Source: Tyto alba (taxonomy: Eukaryota > Chordata > Aves > Strigiformes > Tytonidae). From it: 64,000 nt of DNA. Shown in pieces: positions 22,290-35,882 of the stretch. The translations under genes and the position numbers were made by a program. The notes beneath the pieces were generated by a model, which was not told the DNA's origin, did no database searches, and was given only the letters and a program-made list of their open reading frames with translations. How positions within the stretch are numbered: position 1 is the first letter of the stretch; each line of letters begins with the position of its first letter. Where the stretch lies: contig NW_024881300.1 of assembly GCF_018691265.1 (NCBI RefSeq), positions 4,669,046-4,733,045 of the forward strand, in the 5' to 3' direction.

Positions 22290-22460
22290 TTAAGAAAATT
22301 CATTAAAGAACACCTTTGGGTAACATTACTGCTAATTATTTAATTGCAGGAATCCCTGTGGGGGAAATTATGCTAATTATAAAGGAATAAAACCACTTGT
22401 TCTAAAGCACTTAATTCAGCAAAATTTAGTCTTTTCACCAGAACGTTTCTTACATTATTT
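22290..22460. promoter_or_regulatory. Homeodomain-site-dense AT-rich block upstream of IRX6
   Basis: Within 170 bp there are GCTAATTATTTAATTG, ATGCTAATTA (22370-22379), CATTAAAG and ACTTAATTC. This is a dense set of TAAT cores at the edge of the CpG island, about 1.6 kb upstream of the IRX6 start. It is a candidate proximal enhancer. Confidence 0.35.
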
Positions 22461-25400
22461 GATGAAAGAAACGACGGGTGCAGCAGTGTGCTCATCCGGC
22501 CTGCGCTCAGAGCCCGGGGAGCTGACGCTGGCCCCGCCACGGTGCTGGCAGGTTGCATGCAGGGCTCTCACCCTCCTCACCAATACGACAGGGACAGAGG
22601 CCGCTGGAACCAGGGCAGAATTCACTGTGCAAAAGCGCTTTTCTAACAGACATAATGCAGCTGAGCGCAAACATCGTGGTTGCCAGTCTATCGTAGGCAA
22701 TCAATGTGACAGCAAACCCGTTACCTGTCGGGTACGCTGGAGCCAGCCCAGCTGTGAGAGGTGGCCTTGTGCAGCCCAGCCCTCTCCACTCACCACACGC
22801 TGCCCTATGGAGGTGTTTCTGTAGCATGCTTTGTCCCTGAGAGCCACCCGGGCGACCCATTTAATTGCCCTTACAACCTGGGATATTAAATGGCGTTCCC
22901 GTTAACAAATACAAGTTCTACCTTGCTCCCCAGCTCTTCAGGAGGACACAAACTCCAGCTCTTCGTGCTCTCCTGAGCACTGCCTCCACGCACCCTGTCA
23001 GTCCCTCACTGAGTGACTGGACTCACCAATTCAAAGCTGCCAAATCGTCTTTCTGCAATTTGCAAATATTGGTATAAACCTTCTGTTAACAGGCTCTTGA
23101 ACTCGGCTTGGTGGAGGGCAGCTCTGGGGAAGGAGCATGCAATTTGCCATTCTTTTCGTCACAGAGAAACAGCTTCAACAGCCAGCTTTCCATTCTGATC
23201 ATATACCACATCTCAGAGAAGCGGAACTGATGCTGTACGTGGTCACTGCAGATTTTTCTTTCCTTTTCCTGAACCTCTGTCATCTCTCTCCCCGCATACA
23301 AGCGCATCATCCCACCCCCACGGCGTACACTGCCTTCATCCAGTTGTCCTAGCGAGGACTGTATGACTATAAACACAAGCAAAACTGGAAAATGATCTCG
23401 TGATTCACAAACTTTTGTTCTTGAAAGAGAGGAGCGTGAGGCTTAACTGTAAATATTTCTGTGAGCAGCTCCTCTTGAAGCAAGGCAGGAGTTCAAATGC
23501 AGCCTACAATGTGATTTTTGATGCTTTTAAAGCCCACATTGTTTGCTTTAGCTCTGATATTGCTTGGCTCGGGAGGTAATTGCAAGGGGTGAAAGTAAGA
23601 GTACGTGCTTCCCACCGATGCAAACGCAGCTGCCGATAACTGTGAATAAAATAATAGGTTAATTGAAATAAGTGTTGGAGTATCATTTCTGGAAAAGGAA
23701 GAGTAATGTTCTAAGAGGGGTAAGAATAAAGCCGCTTCAAAAACATGTAACAGAAATGTGGCTGAGAAGAAAGTGTCTTTATATTTTCGAATATGGGGGG
23801 GATTTTTCCGCTGTTGCTTTTTTGTACTGAGAAAATGAAAATTCTTCAAGTCCATGCATGAATAAACAAGTACAGCTGGGCAGCCTAATACATAATTTAT
23901 ACTGATCAGTCACTGCAGATTTAACTGAATAAAGCCAAAATGAACACTAATTGTTTTGACAAACTAAAATAGTGTATATGATGGTTTATTGTGCGGCTTG
24001 CTGGTTACTGTCCTTATCTGAGTAGCTATTGTCAAGACTGATTTCTGCATGAAAGGCAGAAAAAGATGAAACAAAGTAGGACAATATTAAGATTAATATC
24101 TTGTTGAAGGTAAAGCATTTTAATTGCTTAACATACAAGCAGAAAATAGAAAAAAACTGTCTCCAGGACAGAGGGGAGAATTGGCACAGTGAAGTGTGGG
24201 ACGTCCCCTGATTTAGGGGGTGAGGTGTAATTGCTGAGATAACGTACGGTACCTTGTCAGCTGAATGCTAAACCTGAAAGTAGATTTTTTTTTTGAGATC
24301 ACTTTTGAAATACATCAGGAATAACTTTGATTGCCTTGTTTCTGAAAAGGAACATCCAAAAAGATGTCAGTGGATTTCCAGAGAGTTATATATCTAGGCC
24401 AGTTAATCCAAGAAGCTGCACAATTTCGCTCTGGTTTTGGTATGTGTGAAGTGAAAGGAATACATGGGTGGGTCTTTGCTTGGCTTCTTCAGACCCTCTC
24501 ACATAGATGATGGCTAAATAAGAGCCATTTAAAATTTTATCTGGATATTAAGAGACAGACGAGGGTAATAATATTCACAGGGATCCCAAAGCACCACTTC
24601 TGCGTGGACTGCTTCGCGTGCCAGTGAGCTGCTTCTTCCTAACCGTCCCCTGCGGTGGGCTGCCGCCTCGCCCTCCTGCCTCTTCTCCGAGGACCAGCAG
24701 CTCCGCTTGGCTCCCATTATCACTTCTGTAATCACCTGTGGATTTGCCAAACCTCAGGTCATCACCGTGTTTGCTGTGATTAAGTTTTAGGATATGGCTG
24801 CAAAATCAGCAGTCGGGATTGAGCGCTCCAGGAGTTGGAGGATGGTGGGACACGGGGCTTTGACCTGGACCATCCTGTGCCTGGAGGCGGCTGAGCGGGT
24901 GGAACCTGAGCGTGAATCTTACCCACACTCCTGGGTGGGATTTTCCCTTGGATCTGGGGCCATCACTAAACCCAGCTTCTGAAATCATCCTTGGCTAATG
25001 AGGAGATGCTTCTTTTGTAAGAGTGCTCTGCGTCGGGGTAATCCAACACTTGAGGGCCAGCTTTCTAAGGGTTATCTGTAGATTATTCTATAAAGTATGA
25101 GTTCATCCAGTGAAGATACATCTACACAAAACTCATGAGAACTTCACCTCTGGGAGCTTGTTTGTGCTTTGCTGAGGTACAGGCTAACTTACCGTGGGAG
25201 GGTCAGGGCAGTGTCACAGCTCTCATTCAGGCTGACTCTTCTGCGGATTCAGTTTCCAGAGAAATCAACAGAAAAAATTTTGAATATCTTTTTTTTTTTT
25301 TGGACAAAGCAGTTGTTGTTCTGACACAGCTTGAGCAGGATATGGGGCTCTCCAGGTACCATTAACCACCAAGCTGTGTCTGTCTGTGCTTTCGTGGCCT

Positions 25401-26110
25401 TTGCATCAGCTGATGTGCAGTTGGTGTGAAGGTGTCATTTGGCTGCCAAGCTGAAGGTTTTTAATTTAGTATCACCTCAGGTAGAGTTTGTCATTTTTGT
25501 TCTGTGGCAGTGAATGGCCATTTTAGTCCGTTACATAGTCTGCTTGCTTTAATTTCCAGGATCTATTTTTTAATTAGCCTGCTGGCTACATGCAACAGTG
25601 CCTTATTTTCCAAGAGTTAACACCAATTTATGTGCGCTATTAAACATGGATATCAGAACTGCTTCCTTATTTACTTTCATTTGTAATTTACAAAACCCCA
25701 GTTGTGTTTGTTGTACATTAGAAACATAGTGAGCTTATAACTTATTCCAAAACCAGAAAATGCTTAGCCCAAGGCAGTTAGTCCCGGCCCCATCAAATCA
25801 GTTGGCCTTGAGCCTCTTCATTAGTTAATGTCTGAGTAAAGAAGAGGCTCAGCTTGACTCCCTGTCCAAATCCTGTCTGAAATAACTCCATTTTGTATTT
25901 GTAGAAACGAGTGCAGGACAGGACCCGCTGGGTAGATCGCTTAGGACCTTTCTGTTGGTGTCCTTCAGGTAATTCATTTTTTTCTCTGGTCTTTCCTTCC
26001 ACTGGTATTTCAGGCAGTACCCAGTGCTGGGGGGACACTGGGGAAGAGCCGCTGTGGCGATGGACCATCTGCAGCCCACTACTCTGGGGAAGCTGGGACT
26101 ACTTGTGATT
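22460..26110. other. Upstream intergenic DNA
   Basis: No coding exon recognised. Composition is mixed. AT-rich parts at about 23,860-24,150 could hold regulatory sites, but nothing specific stands out. Confidence 0.5.
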
Positions 26111-26930
26111 TCACACACAAGCAGCACTAATCTACAATAAATCTTACAAAATCAATAAAAATATGGAAAGTATATCATTTTTAAAGAAAAAACACATGAG
26201 ATGTGGCCATTAAGGGCACAGCCATTCTAATACCTGTGTCTGGTTGAAACTGCAATTAAAAACATTCCAGTAATAAATCTACTTCCAGTCTCGTTTAATG
26301 CTTTTAACTTTCTTGAGAGTTCAAGCTGGTATCCCAAAAATGTGCCAGGACTTTCACAATGTATTTTATAGACTCATAAATAAATATGGCAATTAATCTA
26401 AGCTATATTTCTTTCATATTTGGTGACAATTTATTATGACACTCACTCATTCAGTGCACAAAAACTCTAATGCACTTAAAATCGGATTTCAAACCAAACG
26501 TTTTATGGGAAAATATAGTATTGATCATCCATTTAAAGATATCATGCGATGATTCATAACCTGCTATAAAAAGGATCTTATGAGGACATTCAGAATGAGT
26601 TTTGTGGATTGTTCTCGCCACAAAATCCAGTGTATGAGATCTACAGTTCTCAGTGATGTTTTATATTTCTGTTTGGAGTTTCCACCTATAATGCTGTTGT
26701 GGTTTATGATGGATAGCAGCTTTAAAATAAAACATTTTGCATCTCTAAACTAAAATTAAATATATAGAGACTAATTAGTTTAACATATACTAGCACTTTT
26801 TGTCCATTTACAAAAATTCTTGCACAAAATCTGTTCCTTTCAAGGATAATCTCCACAATTTTGGGATATCTTAACTGGGCTGCTTGTGCAATACACATCT
26901 GTTACCGTGGCCTCTAATAAAATGTGACCC
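26110..26930. promoter_or_regulatory. AT-rich candidate conserved enhancer
   Basis: About 800 bp of AT-rich, non-repetitive sequence without long open frames. It has many TAAT/ATTA cores (CAATTAATC, ACTAATTAG) and POU/Meis-like words. The texture differs sharply from the GC-richer flanks, as is typical for conserved elements in Irx cluster deserts. Conservation itself was not tested. Confidence 0.3.
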
Positions 26931-29379
26931 AGGAGTCACAGGGCTTCACACAGTGCTGGGTGCTGGTGGTGTGATACACCCTCTGCCGCGTGTTGCTTGG
27001 GAAGCTGCAGCGGCTTGTGCTTTGCCATGCCCGCAGCAGTGACCTGCTGTCTGCTGCCCTGGTCGCGTGGTACGTCATCGGAAATGTTTTCAAAGCTGAA
27101 AAACTCTAGGAGATCCATCCCAAAAATGCAGGCTCCTGGGGTGATTTATTTGGACTTGAGATCAGGTGCAGAAGGAAGAGGATTGCGGTGCGTTGTACGC
27201 TGCGTAGGGGTTCGCGTCCAGGCTGCACGGGATGGGCTTCTCCGGTCCTTCACCACCAGCCTGCCCGCACTTTTCAGTGGAAATGCTGCTTTGGTTTCTG
27301 CTGCGTGTGGATCAACTCTCTGAGCCCGGCTGGGGTCGGTGCGCAGCCACGCCGGCCGTCAGCGTGCCTCCGTGCAGAGGGAGCGTGAGGAGGAGGAGGA
27401 TAGACAAGGGAAATTTCTTTTTCCGCCTTTGTAAATAATCAGTGTCTACATTTGTGGACTCGGCTGCTCCCTCCTTCCTCCCGACGCTGCCTGCCCGCTG
27501 CCTTGCTCAGTCCCCGTGAGGCCCGTGGGGTGGCTCCGAGCCGCTGTGGGGTGGGCAGAGCAGCCCCTGGCTGCCTCCCAGCCAGCGAGCCCCCCCGGCC
27601 GCCAGCCCTGCCTGGGACAGATGTCCTGCAAGCGCCTGGGGTTTTGCAGAGGTTGAAAGTAGCCAACTTCATCTCATCTCACTCGCTGAGATTCTTAATG
27701 TAATGTTGTTTTCCTGTTTGAATAGCTCACAGTCGTTGCCAGCCTAATTATTTTCTGGATCTTTCCTTAATGCCATTGGCTTTGGGTGGTGACACCAATG
27801 CTTGGAGAGACAGCAGAAGGAAATAAGTAGTGAAGGCTAAAGCACTTGGTTAAAGAAGAGTCTCATTTATAAATCAATTTTAATAACATATTTAAAAGCT
27901 CTCACATTTGCCTTTAATGTGTTTCCATTTCTCCCTCGGTCATTAATATTTAAAATATTTTTCTTTACTGATCTTTTTATGGTGTCCTTTCTAACTGTCC
28001 TTTCTCTCTTTAATCTGCAAACAGTGAGTTTTTGAGAAATGCATAATCCATGAGAAATCCAGATAATTTGATACAGGAAAAACCTTAAATCCCATGAAAG
28101 AAATTTCAGAGGAGTTGAGTAATTGTTTAAAAGTCATTGTAAACATTTTAACTCATAAAAGGGTATATTTTTTCACTGATGGACTTTCAAAATGAGGAGG
28201 CCCCATTATTTCTACTAGGAAGTAATAATCAGCAGTGAAGTTTTCTTAAAAAAAACCCTGTGGATAATGTTTTTCAGCAAGCATGTCACGGACGCGTCTT
28301 CCTTCCATGGGTGATTTAATGGCATGAGATTTGCTGGAAGTCCATTGAATTTGCATGCCAGGGTCCTACTTTACTTTTGAAAATGGGATTTAGGTACCTT
28401 GGTCACGCACACCTCTCAGGTGGAGATCATCTCTTCAGATGTGCTGTTAAAAAAAAAGAAGCAGAGGACCAAAGGAGGAGGGTCAGTAACTGGTCTCCCG
28501 AGGGGTGTTGAGTGAAAACCTCAGCCGTGTTTTGGAGGATTCATCACATTTTGTCAATAATGTGGATTTTATAAATAATATTAAAATGCAGCCATGATGT
28601 GGGGGATTGCAGCCACAGGTGGGGCTAGGAGCCGGCCCTGCTCCCTGCCAGGTTAATTGGAAATTGCCCACTGGTGTGAGCAATTGCAGCTCCGTTTGAG
28701 GGTGGGCGAAGAGCTGCCCCTGTCGGGCCTCCGTTAAGTGGATTTGTTACACCTGGAGCAGGACGGGGCTGGGTGGAGGCAGGAGCTGGGCTGTGGGTTC
28801 AGAGGAATTGTGGCTGGGAGCAGGAGCGTGAGCTGTGGTGCGGCTGCAGGACAGGGAGTGCCTGAGGTGGGTGAGAGATGTGGTGGTGTCCCACTGTGCT
28901 GGTGCTGGGAGCACCCTGTGAGAGGCGGCGCTTGCTGAGAGTCCTCCTGGGCTGTGGGGGAGATGGTGGGCAAAGGGGCTGCAAAGAGGGGAGGGGGTTC
29001 CCTGAGGTTGCAGACTAGCTCAGCAGCAGAGGTAGGAGTTACCTCCCTCCTTGGTCAAGGCACACAGCAGCGTGTAGCTGGAGTAGCATATCCTCTTGGA
29101 GGAGGTACAGGAGCTAAATCTAATGTGTTGTACACTCTCTAGAGACAATGGGGAAACCTCCAGAAAATAATTAATTTATATATCATAGGACATGCTTTAT
29201 TGTGGAACAGAATAACGAGTGCTCATCAGAGCTACTGGAAAGGATTTTAGATAATTGACAATATTGGTTTGATTTTTTTTTTTTTTTACTTTAATTTTAT
29301 TACTTTAGTCATTAACTTACTGTGCCTAGGAAGAGTTTATTCTCTTCTCAGCTTGTGCTCAGTTTTATGAGTTTTTTTT

Positions 29380-29407
29380 ATACATATATATATGTATACA
29401 CACACAT
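29380..29407. repeat. (TA)n/(CA)n microsatellite
   Basis: Alternating TA then ACAC dinucleotides. Confidence 0.8.
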
Positions 29408-31139
29408 GCGCGTATTATTCTCAGTCCATTATTCATCTATGAATTCTTCATGATTTGTAAATGGGCGATGAAGCAAAGAATACTAAAATGTAACAAAGAT
29501 GGAATGAGGAGCTGCAATGTTTATTATTTTTGAGGAAGAGTTTAATATGAAGATGTTGTTGTGTAATGTTTTAACATCTACCAGGGAAGTGCTATAGCTG
29601 CTGTGGCTATTGTATTTTTTTGTCTTTTCATCTCTGTAAAACACATACTGTTTTTTGGGTGGATGGGTTTAGCCCTGGAGATCTGTACCAGTGGTAGTGG
29701 TGGAGGAGACATTTGTATATATTTCACTGGTTGTTGAGAGTGACAGGTGAGTGGGTTGTACACCTAGCCATGCAGCAGTGGTGGGGCTGCCTGGGCGCTG
29801 CAGTGGGGTGACCCGGAGAGGTGCTGCTCTTTCAAAGTTTCAATTGCATGTAACAGGCTCCCACAAGGCTGAATGAACCTTAAATGATGGGCAAAGGCTT
29901 GTTCCTCTGCTCGGTTTGTTCCTTATGCATCAACTCCCAGTGCCTCTTTGATTATGCAGAGCTAGAAGAAGCCTGGCTAAATGTGCAGTGGGCAGTCGGC
30001 AGCACTGGAATAGCCTTTCTGTGAGGCCCTTGCTCAGATTGCTTGTGCTCCTCATCATTTTCTCTGTAGCTTTACTGTAGAAAATTACTCAAAAATGGTG
30101 CCTGATAGATGATTTTATCTGTAATCTTTCATTGAGCCTAAATATTTATTCAACCTCTTTCTATTGCTTATAGCCTAACTGTTACAGGGTTTCATCATGG
30201 AAATAACTGATGCGTTCCCTTGCGTACTGTGCGAGGGAGGGACTGAGCAGGCAGGGCTGCACACCGGCCTCCTGGGGCCCCAAGCATCGCAGGTGGGGAT
30301 CAGCCCCGTTAAATCTAACCCCCGGACCAGGTGGCTCCTGCTTGCAAACAACTTGTGTGCAGGGCTCCGGGGGGGGTGGTGGTGTCTCCAGTTTGGGGCT
30401 GGGTAGCACCATGACCGCAGTGGCCTTCTTTTGTCACCTTTGTGCCTTTGGTTTGGTCATGTGTGCCAAATAAGCCCTGGGCATTAGCAAATGGAATTGA
30501 ACATGTGCCATGTTGTGAATATTGGTTTATTTCATAAATATTAAATTCCCTTATGAATGACTAAATGTCACATACAGACGGTATGCAGTCAGTCTCTCTG
30601 GTATTAACAGATATGATATCTGCCGGAGCAGTATCCAAAACTGGTAAAAACCATACTGTTTGTACACATAGGCGGTGAATCCCACAGGGAATGGTTCAAA
30701 CTGGTGTGGGAAGAATGTCCTCCCTGTGCCAAAGGATTGTGGGGTGGAGTTTTTTGTGTTTGTTTTTCTTTTTCTGTTTTGTTTTTGTTTTTTAAGGTAG
30801 CATCAGTTTAGGCTGTTCTTGTCCTCCTTTTGTGCTGCTAATTTCCTCCTTATTTGTTCTTCCAGCTTAATCTGTGTGGTATAGTGATGAAGCAGAGCTG
30901 TATTATTGTAGTTTAGAGAATGGGGTGTAACAGAGGGTTATCTGGCAGATCTTTGACATTACAAAAATTCAGAAAATATAAACCCCCAGTATCCTTCATA
31001 AACCAGGTTAGGTCCTTGATGCACAGTGTCACACTAGCGTGTTCCCAAAGCCCCAGCAGTGGAAATCTGTTTGCAGCGTGGCAGCCGAGGGCCGCGCGAG
31101 CTGCCTGCTAACAGCAGAGCCCACTGCGCCCTGCGCCGG

Positions 31140-31290
31140 TGAGACACGGTGTTAGGTCAATTTAAAACCAGAGCCTTAAAGTCAGTGTAATTATGCAAAT
31201 GTTGCCCTTGCTATTAGCACTTTAGCCCTGATAGCTTCAGCGTGTATTTTACAAATGAAGTTACTGTCACATTCCATTACGCCGTGTGCT
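31140..31290. promoter_or_regulatory. Candidate regulatory element with POU/homeodomain site
   Basis: Contains TAATTATGCAAAT (31188-31200), an overlapping TAAT core and perfect octamer, in non-repetitive sequence. Function is inferred from the motif only. Confidence 0.25.
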
Positions 31291-34200
31291 GACCCATCGC
31301 TTTGGAGCTGCTGTTCTCCTGCCACCGCCGTGTGTGTGCGCTCCCCCAGGCTGAGGGGGACATCTCACCTTGTGTTTGATGGGATGACTTTAAAGAGTTC
31401 CGTTAGTGTTCGATACCAGTTGTGACTGCCCCCAAACGTTTTTCTTTTTACTCTTCTCAGTGCTTCCTTGCAAATGTTACCTGTTCTCCCTAAACTTTAG
31501 TCAGCCTAGTTTATTTTCAGAGTCTCCAGAAAAGACCTTGATGCATTTAATTATTAAACCAGAAAACAAGGAGTCTTTTGGGAAAGGTAGAGGGAAGCAG
31601 AGCAGGTGACTGAAATTCATTGGTTTAGCATTAGCCTAAAACTGCTTTTGTTAATTGAAAGCTTTACCATTAACTCAGTGGTGGAAGTGTGTGGCTATTA
31701 ACCAGAGCCGGTGAAATCCCCTGGGTTTTCACACGGTGCCATGGACCAACCTTCTTGGAGAAAGACCAACAAAAGAAAGGCTCAAACTTAAGTCCTTGCA
31801 TGATAATTATTAATATCTAACAGAAAAGAAAAATACTTGACAGCAAACATCACTTGCAAAATCTTTTTTTTTTTCTTTAGACCAGGAAAATAAAACCTGG
31901 GAGCTCTTTTTATTTGATGCCCCTCTTAGTCCTGCAAGCTTCTCCCTGCCCTCCGTGATAGCCACAGACACTGGATTCAAGGCATGCCACAGAGGGAGCG
32001 GGGTTTCCAGCTCCCTGCAATAAGACATTAAACTTGCTTGGAGACAGCTCAGACTCAACTTTTGCTGGTTTAGGGATTTTTCTGGTGAGCCTTCCCCAGG
32101 GTAGGTGATGGTAAATCTTTAAGAAGCAAGCGTGCAGAGAGGCTGCTTTCTGCCTTCCTGGGACCAATTGCTTATTGTTCCCTACATGGGTCTGAATGAT
32201 GTGCAGCTCAGTGATCTGCTTTCCTCTGGTTCAGGCTTTTGCTCTTCTTTTCTGCTTACTTAGTGGAATTGAACCTTTCGGAGGCTTTCTGCTGACATTG
32301 GTAGTGTTGTAAGGAGGGTCAAGCTTCAAGTCTCATAAGCAAGTTTGGCACAGCGAATGTGTCCAGGACTGCAGTGCCTTCACTGGGGCTGTCTAGGTGT
32401 GTGTACTCCTTAAAGACATCCTGGTTCAACACTACTGCAGTTTTAATTTTAAACTTTTGTAAACCCTCTCAGCATGTACTCAACATCAGCCTGACTTGGG
32501 TTTGCTTGCTATTGGACTTTAACAGGAGCTAATCAGTTTAAATGCATCTGCAGTCAGGTTTTGCGTCAGTTCAATGAGGCCAATTTAAAATTGATTTCCT
32601 AAAGCCATTGTGGGGCTTCCCATATTGACAGGTCAAAGAATTATTGAACACCAATTTAGTAACCATCCTGTTGGCATTGCAGCGTCTTCGTCACTACCTC
32701 AGTGCCTGAGCACTTCAGGAGCCCCTGTTTGAGTTTGTAAATCAGAATGGAGAAATAAATAAAAGCTGAGAGTGATGTGAGTAACAGTCCCTTTCATGAA
32801 TCCAGGCCATTGTTGAAAGCACATCAAGCTGTTGGTAGATAAATATTTTTCTGGAGTCAAGAACAGAGGAGCACGTGACATTTCAATTACCACTGTTCAT
32901 ATTTAAATGTAAATAAGTGGCTTCTTTATAATTCAACAAACCTTATAATTACGATCTTATGATATTTTCATAGCACTTGCAGCAACATATGGCACTTCAA
33001 TAAGCAAACAAGGCACGAAACGGAATTAAGAATTTCTCTGATGCTTGTTTGTGTATTTGTGGCTCTGTTATAACCCCTTTGTTTTAAATACCTCATTTCT
33101 TAATTTAGCAGTTTATATCATTGAAATGAATTTCTATGTAACAAAACTGAGCCTTGTGGTTAGGTTATTGCTTATGTCCTTAATCTGATGTAGGAGTTTT
33201 CTGGTGGAAAAAAACCACAACTCCAAGCAGCTCAATAGCAGTAAAAAGTATTGCCAAAGCTAAATGATCATTAAGGGCTGCATGGGTCAGTGCCTTATTA
33301 GTGTAAATTATTTTAGCTCCTGCAAATCCTGTTCAGAGCACCGTGCTGATAGAGTTTCAGACTACGATCTGTGCAGAGGCTATAAAATATTGATTTGACT
33401 TGTAATGTTTCTTGATATCTATGACTCAATTCACAAGACCTGTGCAATATCAAGACTTGAACTGGAGGGAGCACTCAGGCCCTGACCTGATTCAGTAAAA
33501 TGCCTCTTAACTGAATTTTAATAATAATATACAGTAAGGCACTTAACGGCCCCTGAGCTTACTGGTCAATATAGAATGTGTAGTAATGTTTTAAACCAAA
33601 AGATTTTGTTTATAATCTCCTTCCGCAGCCCTTGACCCCCTGTTCTGCTTTATGTACGAGTTACTGTTTTCAATATACTAAAATACAGATAAGAAATGAA
33701 GCTGGGAACTCCTTAGGCAACAACTGTGTTGCAGTGCCTGTCTGCAGCCTCGTGCTGATGGCTGCTGGCATCCCAGGGAGGCACCATTGAATCTGCTGTA
33801 GATAACCACTGCTTGGAATTGTCTTGGAGTTTGTGCCGAGTTTATTGCCTGTGCTACTGCACGCAGCCCTCGCTTTAGTGTGGGAATGCCAGAGCCAGCT
33901 GGAATGCAGCAGAAAATGAGGTGGCACTGAAAAAACATCCTCCAGTTTGGGAGGGTTCTTGGTGCTGTTCGGCAGGGGAAAAGCAGCAGGAGGGGCTTGC
34001 TCTGTACTAGGTCATCCATAGTGAATCCTGGAAAAACAGGGTGTTGGTTTCTGTGGCAGCAGAGCTATAGGAAAGCTGTCCTGCCATAACACTGCCCTCT
34101 CACATTTAAATAAATAGTGTGTTTTCTTTAAATGCTGCTGGCTTTATTGCGGAACAGCAAGATTGGAGGTGTGCGTGCTCCCTTAGTGCTGATCACTAGA

Positions 34201-34941
34201 GTGTGGTTTCAGGCTTCTGAGATACCTGAGGAGGTTTGTTTTTCTGGCCACAGAAGTACTTCCATAGTTTTGGGGGCTTCTTAACAAAGCAAAGAAATGG
34301 TATTTCAACTGAGTTGTGATTAAATAAATAAAAAGACAGGAAGGAAATCAAACTGTACCTTAAAAGGGAGTGCAACTACAATGAGACTTATCACACAGTG
34401 TAAATGATTGGAATGGTATAATAAAATATTCACGGAGCCTCTTGAAGTACATGTTCTCTAATACACATTTTAAAATAGCGTTGGGTGTTATTGGCTGAAA
34501 GCAATCTATCATTCACAGTGAATTTTAGATGTAGCCAGGCTCTTGCACTGAGCTAATGCTCAGCTTCTTCCTTTTATACTTTGTATTTTGTAACATCCTT
34601 CAGAATTAAATCAACATTACTATTTGAAACTTTGAAGCCAATTCATGCCTGTGGAGCTCTTCAGTTTTTCGGGAGGGATGAGGGCTGAGGCTTTGAATGG
34701 GTCATCCCCTGCAAAGCCAAAACACAGCACTCTGTTATTCTGAACCACCCGCTCAAGGAAGCTGGCTTTGCAGTTGCTGCTGCTCGTGTCAAGGCAAGTG
34801 TTGTACACAATATATGAAGTGTAGCGTAAATAATTTAACTAGCCTTTGAACATGGAAATAGCAACATGATAAAGTAGCAAAACATAACAGGTTTCCAGCC
34901 AAACACATCACTGACTAGTTAGCCTAGCTAAAACAAACGGA

Positions 34942-34960
34942 TTTTTTTTTTTTTTTTTTT
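34942..34960. repeat. Poly-T run, 19 nt
   Basis: Homopolymer of 19 T. Confidence 0.85.
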
Positions 34961-35846
34961 ATCAAGTGAAACTGATTTAAATGCAAGGAAAGGGCTGCAG
35001 AAAGCTGTGTTTGCAGATTAACAGCACCCTGGTTATTTGCAGCTGCAATAACTTCCCCACTGACAGCTGAGCTAGGAGCGTGCACTTGGGGAAGAAGGAA
35101 GGTGAGAGCAGGGGCAGTTGTGTGCATGACGAGAGAGAGTTACTGGCATCGGTGGTGACGTCCCTGTTTGACTGAGGTGTGACGTTTTAGCATGGCGATG
35201 GCACAGGTTGGGGTCTTGAAAGATCCCAGGCCAGGCTTTCAGCTGGAATAGTCCCACTGACCTTGAGACACTTCAGACCTGCTCATTCACCTGCAAAATT
35301 TAAGGATAGTATTTCTTCAAAACATACAGAAGTAGTTTTATATCCCTGCCAAGTAATATTGCACCAGATGAATGAGTTGTGTTTGTGCTGCAGGCTCTCT
35401 GGAGTCTGTACCTCCATTTCTGATAGCATGTAGACAGTCAACTTTTAAAAGCCACAGTGCTGTCACCAAGGATTTTCTTAAATGAAAACCTAATTTCTGA
35501 ATAAACCTGTAGGGCTGACACTTGTGTGAGTTTGTGCCTGCTTGAACGGGGAGGCTGATAGTGGCATGCATGCAGAAATGAACTCCTCTTCTGATCCAGA
35601 AAGGCAAGGAGCAGCCTTTGCGGAGCGGTGCTCTATTAAATATCTCTTGGTTGAATTGTTGCGAGCTTGCGTTGTGAATTATCCTAAAAAAGCCTTAGGC
35701 ACAATATTATCTCATCTTGCACATCTTATTTTAGGCATCAGCAGCAGTGTGTACAGAAGGCAAATTTACTATTGGAACTATCAATAAAACATAGTTTGTC
35801 TGTTAAATTAGTAATTGTGAAAAAAGCTCCCAAGGTTTTTATCCTC

Positions 35847-35851
<5 letters not shown>

Positions 35852-35878
<27 letters not shown>
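35852..35878. repeat. Poly-T run, 27 nt
   Basis: Homopolymer of 27 T, the longest in the window. No retroposon body is seen on the complementary side. Confidence 0.9.

Positions 35879-35882
<4 letters not shown>

Larger units (their letters stand above)
20724..22290 (-). promoter_or_regulatory. IRX6: IRX6 upstream and promoter region, CpG-rich
   Basis: The sequence upstream of the IRX6 ATG becomes very GC- and CpG-rich from about 21,130 to 22,270. It includes CG-dense runs and homopolymer C/G tracts. An AT-rich part (20,730-21,120) with short TATA-like strings (CTCTCTATAC twice) lies next to the gene. No single core promoter element can be assigned. CpG island promoters are usual for IRX genes. 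Confidence 0.55.
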
